DNA of 64,000 nucleotides from Bacteroidota bacterium (lineage in GTDB: Bacteria; Bacteroidota; Bacteroidia; NS11-12g; UBA955): the NCBI GenBank assembly GCA_023957335.1, contig JAMLHC010000005.1, positions 186,001-250,000 of the forward strand, read 5' to 3'. The position numbers were made by a program, and so were the translations under genes. Numbering within the stretch: position 1 is the stretch's first letter; the number at the start of each line of letters is the position of its first letter. The notes beneath the pieces were generated by a model, which searched no databases, was not told where the DNA came from, and saw only the letters and a list, made by a program, of their open reading frames with translations. Shown piece after piece: positions 35,958-44,473 of this stretch.

Positions 35958-37904
35958 TCACCTGTCACGATCGATTTCTATAACACTGGATGGCGCAACT
36001 TTAATGGGAACTTTTTCTTCTTCCATGTTGGTAACATCCAATCCCAAATCTCCGGCAGTGTTGAGTGCCACTTTCTTAATAAGTCGATAACCTTTCACAA
36101 TAAACTGTTCATAGGCAGACAAAGCATCGTCAGATGCAACCCGGGAGTTAATCAAGATAAATTTGAAATCTGCTGCTATGCCGTATTTGCGCATACTTGG
36201 GTATTGTGTCAATCCGTCAACTTCTCCTGATTCTATCATGTCTTCCACAATTTTAGAAAACATTAAATTGACTTTGTGTTCTACTTTGAAACCAAATTTG
36301 AGTTTGATGTAAAAGCATTGTTTGGGTATTAATGTGTCCACAGTGTATGATGCACCATAAGGTTTGTTTGTGATATCAACATGTACAAACCAATAGACAT
36401 TTGCACGTCTGGGACGTTTTCTAAAAATTGAATAAATAATATTGGAATCAATGGTGTCTTTGTTATTTGACATAGCCATATAGACCAGATTATTGGCTTC
36501 AAGTGGTAGAGATTCATCTTTTATTAAGTCTTGCAGCATCGATAGGTAGTTTTCTGATTTGACAAAATCAGTGTGTTTGGCACGCAACTGACGGGCTTCA
36601 TGTAAAATCCACATTGCTAAGAAGAGAGCTGAAGCAATCAAAATGGTAAACCATCCACCATGATGAAACTTCATCAAGTTAGAAATGAAAAATGATCCTT
36701 CTAATGGCAAGAAAATCAAAGGAATTCCGATAATCAACCACCATGCTCTTTGTTGTACACGCATTAAAAATGTCAGTAAAAGAGTTGTCATCAACATATC
36801 TATGGTAATAGCCAAGCCATAAGCTGCTTCCATGTTGGAAGACTCTCTAAAAATCAGTACTACTATAATACATCCAACGAGCAAAAACCAATTCATAAAA
36901 GGAACATAAATTTGACCTTGTCGAATGGAGGGATACATCACCCTAATATTTGGCCACAGTTTAAGTTTCATTGCTTCATTAACCAGAGTAAAGACACCGG
37001 TAATCAATGCTTGGCTTGCAATAATGGCTGCAAAGGTAGAAACTGCAATTCCTATCGGCAGAAACCAATCCGGCATAATAGCATAAAAAGGACTGGCGCC
37101 TTCAAATACTTTACCCTCATAATTTGCAAGAATATTTGCATTTTGACCGGCATAATTCAAAACCAAACAAATGATAACAAAATACCATGACATACGAATA
37201 TTCTCTTTGCCGCAATGACCCAAATCGCTATAAAGAGCTTCACCTCCGGTTGTGCATAGAAATACTGCTCCTAAAAACCAAAATCCACCGGGGTAATTAA
37301 CAAGCAAATTGAGCGCATAATAAGGGTTCAATGCTTCTAAGATTAGAGGATATTGAATCATTTGAATCAATCCCAAAGTGCCAATCATAAAAAACCATAA
37401 GAGCATTACTGGTCCAAAGATTTTACCTACCACTTGCGTTCCAAACTGTTGAAAAACAAATAAGGCAATCAGAATAATAATAACAATAGGAACTGTGGGA
37501 ATATTAGGATTGATTACCAATAAACCCTCAACAGCGGAAGATATAGAAATAGGAGGGGTTATAAAACCGTCTGCAATCAACATGGCACAACCTATCATTG
37601 CCGGTATTATCGTCCATAAAACCTTCTTTTTGCGAACCAATGCATAGAGCGCAAAAATCCCTCCTTCGCCATTATTATCTGCATTGAGTGCAAGCCACAC
37701 ATATTTTACGGATGTGAGAATAATCAAAGTCCAAAACACACAACTCATCCCACCTAAAATAAGTTCTTTTGTTATGATATGTCCGCTAATAATAGCATTT
37801 AGAACATACATAGGCGATGTTCCTATGTCTCCAAAAACAATTCCTAAAGTAATTAAGACACCTGCTGCAGAGAGCTTGTATTGTCTGTTTTTATTTGATG
37901 CCAA
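35958..37904 (-). CDS. kup: Low-affinity potassium transporter Kup
   Basis: 648 residues, normal for the KUP/HAK/KT family of H+-coupled K+ importers. The N-terminal half has about 12 membrane helices including LGIVFGDIGTSPMYVLNA (the family signature GDIGTSPLY), NNGEGGIFALYALV, and TGGEALYSDLGHCGKENI. The last ~200 residues form the cytosolic domain. The end (KVAPSSVIEIDRDR) is charged. A candidate -7 box lies 29 nt upstream, and a terminator of the preceding operon separates it from the kinase-like gene. Confidence 0.95.
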   Translation of the reverse strand: MASNKNRQYKLSAAGVLITLGIVFGDIGTSPMYVLNAIISGHIITKELILGGMSCVFWTLIILTSVKYVWLALNADNNGEGGIFALYALVRKKKVLWTIIPAMIGCAMLIADGFITPPISISSAVEGLLVINPNIPTVPIVIIILIALFVFQQFGTQVVGKIFGPVMLLWFFMIGTLGLIQMIQYPLILEALNPYYALNLLVNYPGGFWFLGAVFLCTTGGEALYSDLGHCGKENIRMSWYFVIICLVLNYAGQNANILANYEGKVFEGASPFYAIMPDWFLPIGIAVSTFAAIIASQALITGVFTLVNEAMKLKLWPNIRVMYPSIRQGQIYVPFMNWFLLVGCIIVVLIFRESSNMEAAYGLAITIDMLMTTLLLTFLMRVQQRAWWLIIGIPLIFLPLEGSFFISNLMKFHHGGWFTILIASALFLAMWILHEARQLRAKHTDFVKSENYLSMLQDLIKDESLPLEANNLVYMAMSNNKDTIDSNIIYSIFRKRPRRANVYWFVHVDITNKPYGASYTVDTLIPKQCFYIKLKFGFKVEHKVNLMFSKIVEDMIESGEVDGLTQYPSMRKYGIAADFKFILINSRVASDDALSAYEQFIVKGYRLIKKVALNTAGDLGLDVTNMEEEKVPIKVAPSSVIEIDRDR

Positions 37905-37933
37905 TTAAAGTGCATTTTGTTTGTATGCGTTTG

Positions 37934-37941
37934 CAAAAGTA
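37934..37941 (-). promoter_or_regulatory. Candidate -7 box of kup
   Basis: TACTTTTG on the minus strand, 29 nt before the kup ATG. No clear -33 TTG. Confidence 0.3.
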
Positions 37942-38001
37942 TAAAGAGCATGAGTAGATTGAACTGTTTATCTGAGAATTTTTTGCATCTGTATAAAAAA
38001 G

Positions 38002-38023
38002 CTGATTCTCTTTTTAAAATCAG
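38002..38023 (-). terminator. Probable intrinsic terminator after the BadF-type kinase
   Basis: CTGATT and AATCAG form a 6-bp stem with a 10-nt A/T-rich loop, followed on the minus strand by C and six T. It lies just past the kinase stop (38034), before the kup promoter region. Confidence 0.5.
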
Positions 38024-38033
38024 GTATTCCGCT

Positions 38034-38846
38034 TTATTTCATTTCATCTAAAGGTGATTTTACAATCTTTCCACACGCTAATCTATGCTCTTGTAATACT
38101 GACTTGAGTTCATCAGCAAAATGAAATGCAATAGAGCCGGAGAAATGCAATGGACAGTCAAACTTTTGGGACGATAAAATAAAAGCATCTAAAAATGCAT
38201 GAAACCCTTTGTGTAACAAACGCTGAGCGTACTCTGTATGTCTAAAATCAGAAAGAAAGTGAGTGAAACCTGCTATGTATTTATTTGCTCCTTCGGTTCT
38301 ATACACCTTTTCAATAACATTGCCAATTTCAAGGTTTCCGTATTGGTTGATAGCTTCTTCAAAATCAGTAGGTAGTTGACGATAAAAATAATCTCTTAAA
38401 ATTTGTTTGCCAAACCAGCTTCCACTGCCTTCATCTCCTAAGATATACCCCAGAGAAGGCACAAGTTGAATGGCAGATTCGCCATCAAAAAAAAGTGAAT
38501 TGCTACCTGTGCCAAGAATATTGATAAAACAAGGTTCATTGTCGGATAGCGCGTCTAATGTTAAGTCTAAATCATGTTTAACAAAAATCAGTGCTTGGGG
38601 ACAAAGTTTTAAAAGCACATTTCGCACCCTGTCTTTGTTCTCTTCCTTTGAGCACCCCGTTCCATAATACACGATTTCATGAGCAATTTGCAGTGCATGA
38701 AAAAGTTCCGGATTTGATTTAATGTTATTTTCTAAACGGGAATCTTGTGCTACATTTGGGTTGAAACCCGGGCATTGTAACATTTGTCCGGTTGTTGTCA
38801 ATAAAAAATCACATTTTGTGCTTCCGCAATCTACTATAACTTTCAT
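38034..38846 (-). CDS. BadF/BadG/BcrA/BcrD-type ATPase, N-acetylglucosamine kinase-like
   Basis: 270 residues, ASKHA fold. Phosphate-1 loop VDCGSTKCDFLL at the very N-terminus, phosphate-2 region NILGTGSNSLFF, the LGDEGSGSWFGKQIL signature of N-acetylglucosamine kinase-like members, and a late SGSIAFHFADEL adenosine-binding segment. A role in recovering amino sugars from cell-wall turnover is likely for this subfamily but not proven here. The start overlaps the preceding GNAT stop as ATGA, so translation is coupled. Last gene of the operon starting with the peptide-binding lipoprotein. Confidence 0.85.
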   Translation of the reverse strand: MKVIVDCGSTKCDFLLTTTGQMLQCPGFNPNVAQDSRLENNIKSNPELFHALQIAHEIVYYGTGCSKEENKDRVRNVLLKLCPQALIFVKHDLDLTLDALSDNEPCFINILGTGSNSLFFDGESAIQLVPSLGYILGDEGSGSWFGKQILRDYFYRQLPTDFEEAINQYGNLEIGNVIEKVYRTEGANKYIAGFTHFLSDFRHTEYAQRLLHKGFHAFLDAFILSSQKFDCPLHFSGSIAFHFADELKSVLQEHRLACGKIVKSPLDEMK

Positions 38847-39280
38847 AATATTTTAGTCATTTGATAATGGGGTAGCCCTACTTCGATAAACGACTTACCT
38901 TCAATTTTGTAATTTGCTTTCAAATAAAAAGGTACTGCGGTTTCACGTGCATGCAAACTCATAATTTGATAACCTTCTGATTTTGCTAAATTCTCTGCAA
39001 ATTCAATCAGTCGCGTACCTATACCTTTGTTTTGCATATCTGTATCAATTGCCACTTGACGCATTTTGATTTCGTTTTTACTTATAGGTTTTAGTAATAG
39101 AATACCCACTAACTTGTTGTGAATGAGTGCAGCTATATGAAACTCGGAACATTCGGCTGCCAATTCCTTGTCGCTGAATTTAAACCCAATAGGCGTGCGC
39201 AATATGCGGGTTCTGAGCGCAATACTTTCTTTTTGTATTGTACTGCCAAACGGTAATTCCTTTATTTCAATTTGTGTCAT
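38843..39280 (-). CDS. GNAT-family N-acetyltransferase
   Basis: 145 residues from the ATG at 39280, with an alternative ATG at 39295; both overlap the end of the upstream substrate-binding gene (14 or 29 bp). The acetyl-CoA binding motif is MRQVAIDTDMQNKGIGTRLIEFAE (V-x-x-x-x-x-x-G-x-G), followed by MSLHARETAVPFYLKANYKIEGKSF, typical of the GNAT C-terminal strands. The acceptor is unknown. It overlaps the kinase gene by 4 bp. The setting with a peptide-binding protein and a sugar kinase suggests cell-wall fragment metabolism, which is inference. Confidence 0.85.
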   Translation of the reverse strand: MTQIEIKELPFGSTIQKESIALRTRILRTPIGFKFSDKELAAECSEFHIAALIHNKLVGILLLKPISKNEIKMRQVAIDTDMQNKGIGTRLIEFAENLAKSEGYQIMSLHARETAVPFYLKANYKIEGKSFIEVGLPHYQMTKIL

Positions 39281-40973
39281 TGTTTTTGGAAACATATTTG
39301 AGTCTCAGAAAATTCATTGGGTTAGCCTCTAAACCTTGCACTCTGTTTGATACCAGACGCACGCTCTTATCATAGTACAGAAACAATACAGGACATTCGG
39401 CTGATACAATACTATCCATCTGTGCAAGGTACTTCATTCTTATCTTTGTGTCCGGTTCAGACATAGATTTGACATAAAGTTGGTCACATTCTTCATTAGT
39501 AAAATGAGTGTAATTGGGACCGTTTGGACTGTGAAAAGGAGAATAGAAATAAGCCATGAAATTATCAGGGTCAGGATAGTCTGCAATCCAACTGGCGCGA
39601 AACAGCAAGGCTTTACCTTGATTTCGAAGTTGTCTGAGAAAGCTGCCCGGGTGGATTTCAATAGTTAAATCTACATAGATTTTTTTCCATTGATTTTTGA
39701 GCAAAACCGCAATATCCACATAATCGGCTGTCGTATTGAGTGTAAGTTTGAGTGTGGTGTTTGCATTGTATCCTTGGGATTTCATCCATGCTTCTGCTTT
39801 GAGGGGGGCAAAGGCAAGCCCGGCAGTTCTTACAGAGTCATAGGATGCAATCCCATAAGGGACAAAACCTCTGTCAGCAGGTGAACCAAGTCCATTCTTC
39901 AAGAAAGTGATGATTTCAGCTCTATTGGTCGCCAGATTTAGCATCTTACGCAATTCGGCAAACTTGTCTTTATTCATTCCCGGAGGAGTTTTATCTATAT
40001 AAAATCCAATAAATTCCGAATTTAGAAAAGGAGTAGATTTGAGCGTAAAATCTTTTTGATATTTCTGCTTTAAAGTACCGTTTTGAGTGAAAAGTTCATC
40101 TTTTATATTGGGATTGATACCGTTAAAAAAATCGTATTTTCCGGCAATAAACCCCATAAAAGCGGCTTGTTTATTCTTGTTCAAATCAATCAATATACCT
40201 TGTAAATAAGGTATTTTTCCTTTTTTAGATGTTTCGTGATAGAATGGGTTTTGATGCAACAACATTTGTACGTCTTCATCCCAGCGAACAAATCTAAAAG
40301 GTCCTGTGCCTGTGGGTCTTGAACGAAATTCTTTGCCTTGTTTTTCAGCCTCTTCGGGCATCACAACAAAACAATAAGGATTGGCAAGCAAAGATAAGAA
40401 GGGTGCAAAGGGTATTGTAAGATTAATTTCAAAAATAGAGTCATTGACAGCCCTAAATGGAAAGGCAGTATCTTGTTCTGAGCCATTTTCAAATAGAGTT
40501 AGATCAATTTTATCATTAAAAATCCAGCTGCCGGGAGACGCATTCTCTTTCTTAACAAGTCGTGAGAAACTATACACAAAATCTTGAGCAGTTAATTTTC
40601 GCCTTTGTTTGCCCTGATAATCTATAAAAAACACATTGTCTTTGAGTTTAAATCTATAGGTTTTGTTACTGTTAGAAATTTCCCATTCTTTGGCGATGCA
40701 AGGGACAATATTCAGATTGTCATCAAACTCAACTAATCCTTCAAAGATTTGACTACAAGCCCAAATTTCGGCTTGATTGCGTACAAAAGCAGGATCTAAG
40801 GTAGTGATTGCGGCATCTTCATTATATCTAAAAAATGCTGCATTTTGAGAATTATCCACATTGTTACACCCGATAACTACAAGTAAAATGTGCACAAGTA
40901 ACACCCATTGAAAGGGTATAAGAGATATCGGCAGAGTATTTTTGTGCAGTCTAAAAATGTAGTCAAAAGTCAT
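39267..40973 (-). CDS. ABC transporter substrate-binding lipoprotein (peptide/nickel, SBP family 5)
   Basis: 568 residues. The N-terminus carries a hydrophobic signal ending in the lipobox VVIGC (Cys36), unusually long before the hydrophobic part. The mature protein shows SBP_bac_5 features: AAITTLDPAFVRNQAE, IFEGLVEFDDNLNIVPCIAKEWE, RPTGTGPFRFVRW, and a late SWIADYPDPDNFMAYFYS. It binds peptides or similar solutes outside the inner membrane; no permease or ATPase genes are adjacent. The start ATG shares the bases CATG with the start of the divergent hydrolase gene. A later non-ATG start cannot be excluded. Confidence 0.88.
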   Translation of the reverse strand: MTFDYIFRLHKNTLPISLIPFQWVLLVHILLVVIGCNNVDNSQNAAFFRYNEDAAITTLDPAFVRNQAEIWACSQIFEGLVEFDDNLNIVPCIAKEWEISNSNKTYRFKLKDNVFFIDYQGKQRRKLTAQDFVYSFSRLVKKENASPGSWIFNDKIDLTLFENGSEQDTAFPFRAVNDSIFEINLTIPFAPFLSLLANPYCFVVMPEEAEKQGKEFRSRPTGTGPFRFVRWDEDVQMLLHQNPFYHETSKKGKIPYLQGILIDLNKNKQAAFMGFIAGKYDFFNGINPNIKDELFTQNGTLKQKYQKDFTLKSTPFLNSEFIGFYIDKTPPGMNKDKFAELRKMLNLATNRAEIITFLKNGLGSPADRGFVPYGIASYDSVRTAGLAFAPLKAEAWMKSQGYNANTTLKLTLNTTADYVDIAVLLKNQWKKIYVDLTIEIHPGSFLRQLRNQGKALLFRASWIADYPDPDNFMAYFYSPFHSPNGPNYTHFTNEECDQLYVKSMSEPDTKIRMKYLAQMDSIVSAECPVLFLYYDKSVRLVSNRVQGLEANPMNFLRLKYVSKNNDTN

Positions 40974-41652
40974 GGATGTAACATATTATGGTCAGTCTTG
41001 TTTTGGTGTCAGCATTGCGGACAAAAGTATAGTTTTTGACCCATTTCTTTCCGACAATCCTTTAGCCAAAAATGTCAATCTGAACAATTTACTGTGCGAT
41101 TATCTTTTGTTGACACATGCGCATGGAGACCATCTGGGGGATACTTTGTTTTTTGCTAAAACCAAAGGCGCAACTTTAGTTTCAATATTTGAAATTACAG
41201 ATTGGGCTTCCAAGCAAGGCGCAACATCGGTTCATCCTATGAATATTGGCGGAGCTTGGACTTTTGATTTTGGAAAAGTTAAAATGGTTAACGCTGTTCA
41301 CTCAAGCGGTTTCCCGGATGGGACTTATGGAGGAAATCCATGTGGATACGTGGTTCAATCTGCTGATCAGACTTTTTATTTTGCCGGAGACACCGCATTG
41401 ACTTATGATATGAAATTGATAGGAGAGTCTTTTAAACTCGATTTTGCTTTTCTTCCTATCGGAGACAACTTTACAATGGGTATTGACGATGCAATCAAAG
41501 CAGCCTCTTTTGTTCAATGCAAAAAAATTGTGGGTATGCATTTTGATACATTCGGATACATAAAAATCAATCATCAAGAAGCAATAGACAAATTCAAGCA
41601 GGCAGGTATAGAGTTAATCCTGCCAAAAATTGGAGAAACATTTAACATTTAA
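40972..41652 (+). CDS. UPF0173-type metal-dependent hydrolase
   Basis: 226 residues, metallo-beta-lactamase fold. The N-terminus DVTYYGQSCFGVSI matches the family start (ITYYGHSCF). Metal motif THAHGDHLGD, then a histidine in VHSSGF, FYFAGDTAL with the bridging Asp, and HFDTFGYIKI near the end. The family members are cytosolic zinc or manganese hydrolases of uncertain substrate. It is followed 8 nt later by parA and shares its start codon bases with the divergent peptide-binding gene. Confidence 0.88.
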   Translation: MDVTYYGQSCFGVSIADKSIVFDPFLSDNPLAKNVNLNNLLCDYLLLTHAHGDHLGDTLFFAKTKGATLVSIFEITDWASKQGATSVHPMNIGGAWTFDFGKVKMVNAVHSSGFPDGTYGGNPCGYVVQSADQTFYFAGDTALTYDMKLIGESFKLDFAFLPIGDNFTMGIDDAIKAASFVQCKKIVGMHFDTFGYIKINHQEAIDKFKQAGIELILPKIGETFNI

Positions 41653-41660
41653 TAAATACA

Positions 41661-42458
41661 ATGGGAAAAATAATAGCAATAGCAAATCAAAAAGGCGGAG
41701 TAGGTAAAACAACATCAGCCATCAATCTGGCTTCGAGCCTTGCTGTGTTGGAGTGTAAAACCTTAGTAGTGGATGCAGACCCGCAAGCTAACGCCACATC
41801 AGGATTAGGATTTGAACCCAAGAGAATAAAAACAGGACTATATGAATGTCTTACAGGTAGTGCAAAAATCAAAGACACTATTTTGGAAACAGAAAACAAA
41901 TTCTTGGATGTATTACCTGCATCCATTGATCTCGTTGGGTTTGAAATAGAAATGGTGAATAGCAATAATCGTGAGTTTTTTATGAAAGATATATTGCAAG
42001 AAGTCAAAGGTAATTATGACTTTATTATCATCGATTGTTCTCCCTCCTTGGGGATTCTTGTAACAAATTCGCTCGCAGCAGCTGATTCTATCATTATTCC
42101 GGTTCAATGTGAGTACTTTGCCTTGGAAGGACTTGGTAAATTGCTCAATACCATCAAGATAGTGCAACAGAATCTAAATAAAAATCTTGAAATAGAGGGC
42201 ATTTTGCTTACCATGTATGATTCGCGTTTACGCTTGTCAAATCAGGTGGTGGATGAAGTGAAAATGCATTTTCAGAATTTTGTATTTGATACAATTATCC
42301 ACAGAAATACTAAATTGGGTGAGGCTCCAAGCTACGGGCTGCCGGTATTGGAACACGATGCAACCAGCAAAGGCGCAGTGAACTATCTGAACCTTGCCAG
42401 AGAAGTAATGCAAAAGAATGGTATGACTCAATTTAAAGACGCAAGCTTAGCTATATAA
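41661..42458 (+). CDS. parA: Chromosome partitioning ATPase ParA (Soj)
   Basis: 265 residues. Deviant Walker A QKGGVGKTTSAINLA (10-24), DADPQANATSGLG (A' region), and Walker B FIIIDCSPSLG. The C-terminal DNA-binding face includes the usual RNTKLGEAPSYG. ParA forms ATP-dependent gradients on the nucleoid and works with ParB bound at parS. Size and lack of an N-terminal helix-turn-helix indicate the chromosomal type. It is 13 nt before parB. Confidence 0.95.
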   Translation: MGKIIAIANQKGGVGKTTSAINLASSLAVLECKTLVVDADPQANATSGLGFEPKRIKTGLYECLTGSAKIKDTILETENKFLDVLPASIDLVGFEIEMVNSNNREFFMKDILQEVKGNYDFIIIDCSPSLGILVTNSLAAADSIIIPVQCEYFALEGLGKLLNTIKIVQQNLNKNLEIEGILLTMYDSRLRLSNQVVDEVKMHFQNFVFDTIIHRNTKLGEAPSYGLPVLEHDATSKGAVNYLNLAREVMQKNGMTQFKDASLAI

Positions 42459-42471
42459 TCAGTCAGTAATC

Positions 42472-43347
42472 ATGTCAAAAAATATTAAAGGAGGCTTGGG
42501 GAGAGGTTTGTCGGCATTGCTGGCATCCGAGAATGTGAATATTGAAGAATTTGGTGATAACAAGATTGTTAGCAGTGTGAGCGAAGTTCCTATCAGTCAA
42601 ATTGAAGCCAACCCCTTTCAACCCAGAACTGAATTTGAGAAACAAGCATTGGAAGAATTAGCAGACTCCATTAAGCTGCATGGTATTATTCAGCCTGTTA
42701 CACTTAGAAAAATGGGCTATGAAAAGTATCAACTCATTTCAGGAGAACGTAGAACAAGGGCAGCAATACTTGCCGGTTTGACAGCTATTCCGGCTTATGT
42801 CCGTATTGCCAACGATCAAGATATGCTTGAAATGGCTTTGATTGAAAACATTCAACGCGAGAATTTGAATGCTATTGAGATTGCTTTGTCTTATAAAAGG
42901 CTGTTGGACGAATGTGATTTGAAACAAGAAGAGCTTGGCGAAAGAGTGGGGAAGGATCGCTCTACTGTTGCGAACTATATGCGTTTGTTGAAATTGCCTG
43001 ACGAAATTCAGGCAGCTATCAAAAACAATGAATTGTCTATGGGACATGCACGTTCTATTCTTGGATTAAAGGATGAACAAGATCAATTGGCATTGTTTCA
43101 CAGAATTACTCAGGACAACCTATCTGTGAGAGCTACCGAGCAGATAGTTAAAGAACATAGCAAAGTAGGAAGAAAAACAGCAAATACTTTGAAACCGCAA
43201 GTTTTCGAATCTTCTATATTTAAAAAGTATTCAGGTTTTCTCAAAGACAGGCTAACACTAAAGGTAGGCAAGGGAAAGAAAGGACAGTTGTTGATTAAAT
43301 TTAACAACGAAAACGAATTAGAGGAGATATTAGAAAAACTACACTAA
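42472..43347 (+). CDS. parB: Chromosome partitioning protein ParB (Spo0J)
   Basis: 291 residues. Start MSKNIKGGLGRGLSALLAS, the ParA-stimulating N-terminus. ParB/sulfiredoxin CTPase domain with NPFQPRTEFE, LISGERRTRAAILAG and MALIENIQRENLN (C-motifs), a helix-turn-helix (LGERVGKDRSTVANYMRLLKLP), and a dimerisation tail. It loads at parS and spreads as a CTP-dependent clamp. No canonical parS is seen in the window; the closest match is a partial site in the GNAT gene (see rejected). Its stop is directly abutted by the DUF5683 start. Confidence 0.95.
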   Translation: MSKNIKGGLGRGLSALLASENVNIEEFGDNKIVSSVSEVPISQIEANPFQPRTEFEKQALEELADSIKLHGIIQPVTLRKMGYEKYQLISGERRTRAAILAGLTAIPAYVRIANDQDMLEMALIENIQRENLNAIEIALSYKRLLDECDLKQEELGERVGKDRSTVANYMRLLKLPDEIQAAIKNNELSMGHARSILGLKDEQDQLALFHRITQDNLSVRATEQIVKEHSKVGRKTANTLKPQVFESSIFKKYSGFLKDRLTLKVGKGKKGQLLIKFNNENELEEILEKLH

Positions 43348-43914
43348 ATGAAAAATATTAAGGGCTTGGCTATTCTTATGTTTGCCCTTTTGCTGTCCGG
43401 CAAAGGTCTTTGTACCGGTGATTTCAATACTTCTTTTATGCGTTTTGCACCACCAACAAAAACACATTCCCCTCATCTTGCCAGTGTTTTGTCGGCTGTT
43501 CTGCCGGGGGCAGGGCAGGTTTACAATAAAAAATACTGGAAAGTCCCCATCATTTATGCCGGTTTAGGTGCGTTGACATATTCTATTTATTACAATCAAA
43601 GCTCATTCAAAACATTCCAAAATGAATTGCTTGCACGCAATAACAATGATACCAATGCAATGAGTGCAAATTTTTTTGGCTACCCTGACGAATACCTCCG
43701 TTCCAACCGCGACCAGTTTAGGAATAACAGGGATTTATCCATCATTGGTGTTGCCTTACTTTACACATTAAATATAATAGATGCTGCCGTTGATGCTCAT
43801 TTGTATAATTTTGATGTAAACAAAAGCCTCAGTATTAAATCAAATATAACCCCAACTTATTCTCAATATTCAGCGGATTTCAACCTTGGAATGGGCTTTG
43901 TGTTAAAGTTTTAA
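43348..43914 (+). CDS. DUF5683 membrane protein
   Basis: 188 residues, starting immediately after the parB stop. N-terminal signal peptide-like segment (to about residue 22), then a conserved SVLSAVLPGAGQVYNKKYWKVPIIYAGLGALTYSIYYN, the DUF5683 signature of two hydrophobic helices, and a later helix DLSIIGVALLYTLNIIDAAVDAHL. The C-terminal segment ends in beta-rich FNLGMGFVLKF. The pairing with parB is common in Bacteroidota, but the function is not established. It probably belongs to the envelope. Confidence 0.85.
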   Translation: MKNIKGLAILMFALLLSGKGLCTGDFNTSFMRFAPPTKTHSPHLASVLSAVLPGAGQVYNKKYWKVPIIYAGLGALTYSIYYNQSSFKTFQNELLARNNNDTNAMSANFFGYPDEYLRSNRDQFRNNRDLSIIGVALLYTLNIIDAAVDAHLYNFDVNKSLSIKSNITPTYSQYSADFNLGMGFVLKF

Positions 43915-43945
43915 TCGCCTTATTTAGAATGATTAAAAAATAATT

Positions 43946-43963
43946 TCGGATATGCTTGTCCGA
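43946..43963. promoter_or_regulatory. Inverted repeat over the -33 element of the Rrf2-ric-azurin operon
   Basis: TCGGATA-TGCT-TGTCCGA has 7-bp arms with one mismatch and covers the -33 TTG. Placement is ideal for repression, most likely by the Rrf2 regulator encoded 45 bp downstream. Which protein binds is inferred. Confidence 0.5.
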
Positions 43964-43986
43964 GATGCAAAATCAGTATATTTTTG
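43956..43986 (+). promoter_or_regulatory. Promoter of the Rrf2-methyltransferase-ric-azurin operon
   Basis: TTG at 43956-43958, a 20-bp spacer and TATTTTTG at 43979-43986 match the Bacteroidota consensus, 22 nt before the ATG of the Rrf2 gene. Confidence 0.55.
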
Positions 43987-44008
43987 CACCCGTTAAAAAA
44001 ACAAATTC

Positions 44009-44443
44009 ATGTTTTCCAAATCTTGTGAATACGGCATAAAAGCCACTTTATACATCGCAACCAATTCGCTTGTGGGAAAGAGAGTTAGTTTACATGAAAT
44101 TGCCGAAGATATTGATTCTCCCAAAGCATTTACAGCCAAGATTTTACAACATCTTTCCAAAAATGGCATTATTACCTCTACTAAAGGTCCCAGCGGAGGT
44201 TTTGAAATAGATTTAGGTGATATGTTATCTATAAAATTAAACAAGATTGTCCAAGCATTTGATGGAGATGATATCTACAAAGGTTGTGGGTTAGGATTGA
44301 GTGAGTGTAATGACAGCAAACCTTGTCCGGTTCATTCAAGGTTTAAGGATATTAGAGAAAATTTGAGAAAAATGCTTGAAACAACGAGCATTTTGGAATT
44401 AACGAATGGGTTAAATGAAGGATTGACCTTTTTAAAACATTAA
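44009..44443 (+). CDS. Rrf2-family [Fe-S] transcriptional regulator, NsrR-like
   Basis: 144 residues. The winged-helix N-terminus has CEYGIKATLYIA, SLHEIAEDIDSPKAFTAKILQHLSKNGII and SGGFEI, the Rrf2 pattern. Three cysteines that would hold a Fe-S cluster are at C93, C100 and C106 (C-x6-C-x5-C), close to the NsrR/IscR spacing. Rrf2 members with this cluster sense nitric oxide, iron-sulfur status or redox stress. Being the first gene of an operon with RIC and azurin, an NsrR-like sensor of nitric oxide is the best guess; IscR-like is the alternative. A dyad overlaps its promoter. Confidence 0.88.
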   Translation: MFSKSCEYGIKATLYIATNSLVGKRVSLHEIAEDIDSPKAFTAKILQHLSKNGIITSTKGPSGGFEIDLGDMLSIKLNKIVQAFDGDDIYKGCGLGLSECNDSKPCPVHSRFKDIRENLRKMLETTSILELTNGLNEGLTFLKH

Positions 44444-44473
44444 TTTGAAAAAGAAACAGACAATATAAAAATT

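Noticed and set aside
38938-38955. parS-like sequence GGTTTCACGTGCATGC near parABS
   Set aside because: Only 11 of 16 bases match the canonical parS and the right half-site is broken; it lies inside the GNAT coding region.
42295-42303. Perfect DnaA box TTATCCACA
   Set aside because: It is a single copy inside parA, where the bases encode a conserved stretch, with no cluster of boxes or AT-rich unwinding region, so it is not evidence of an origin.
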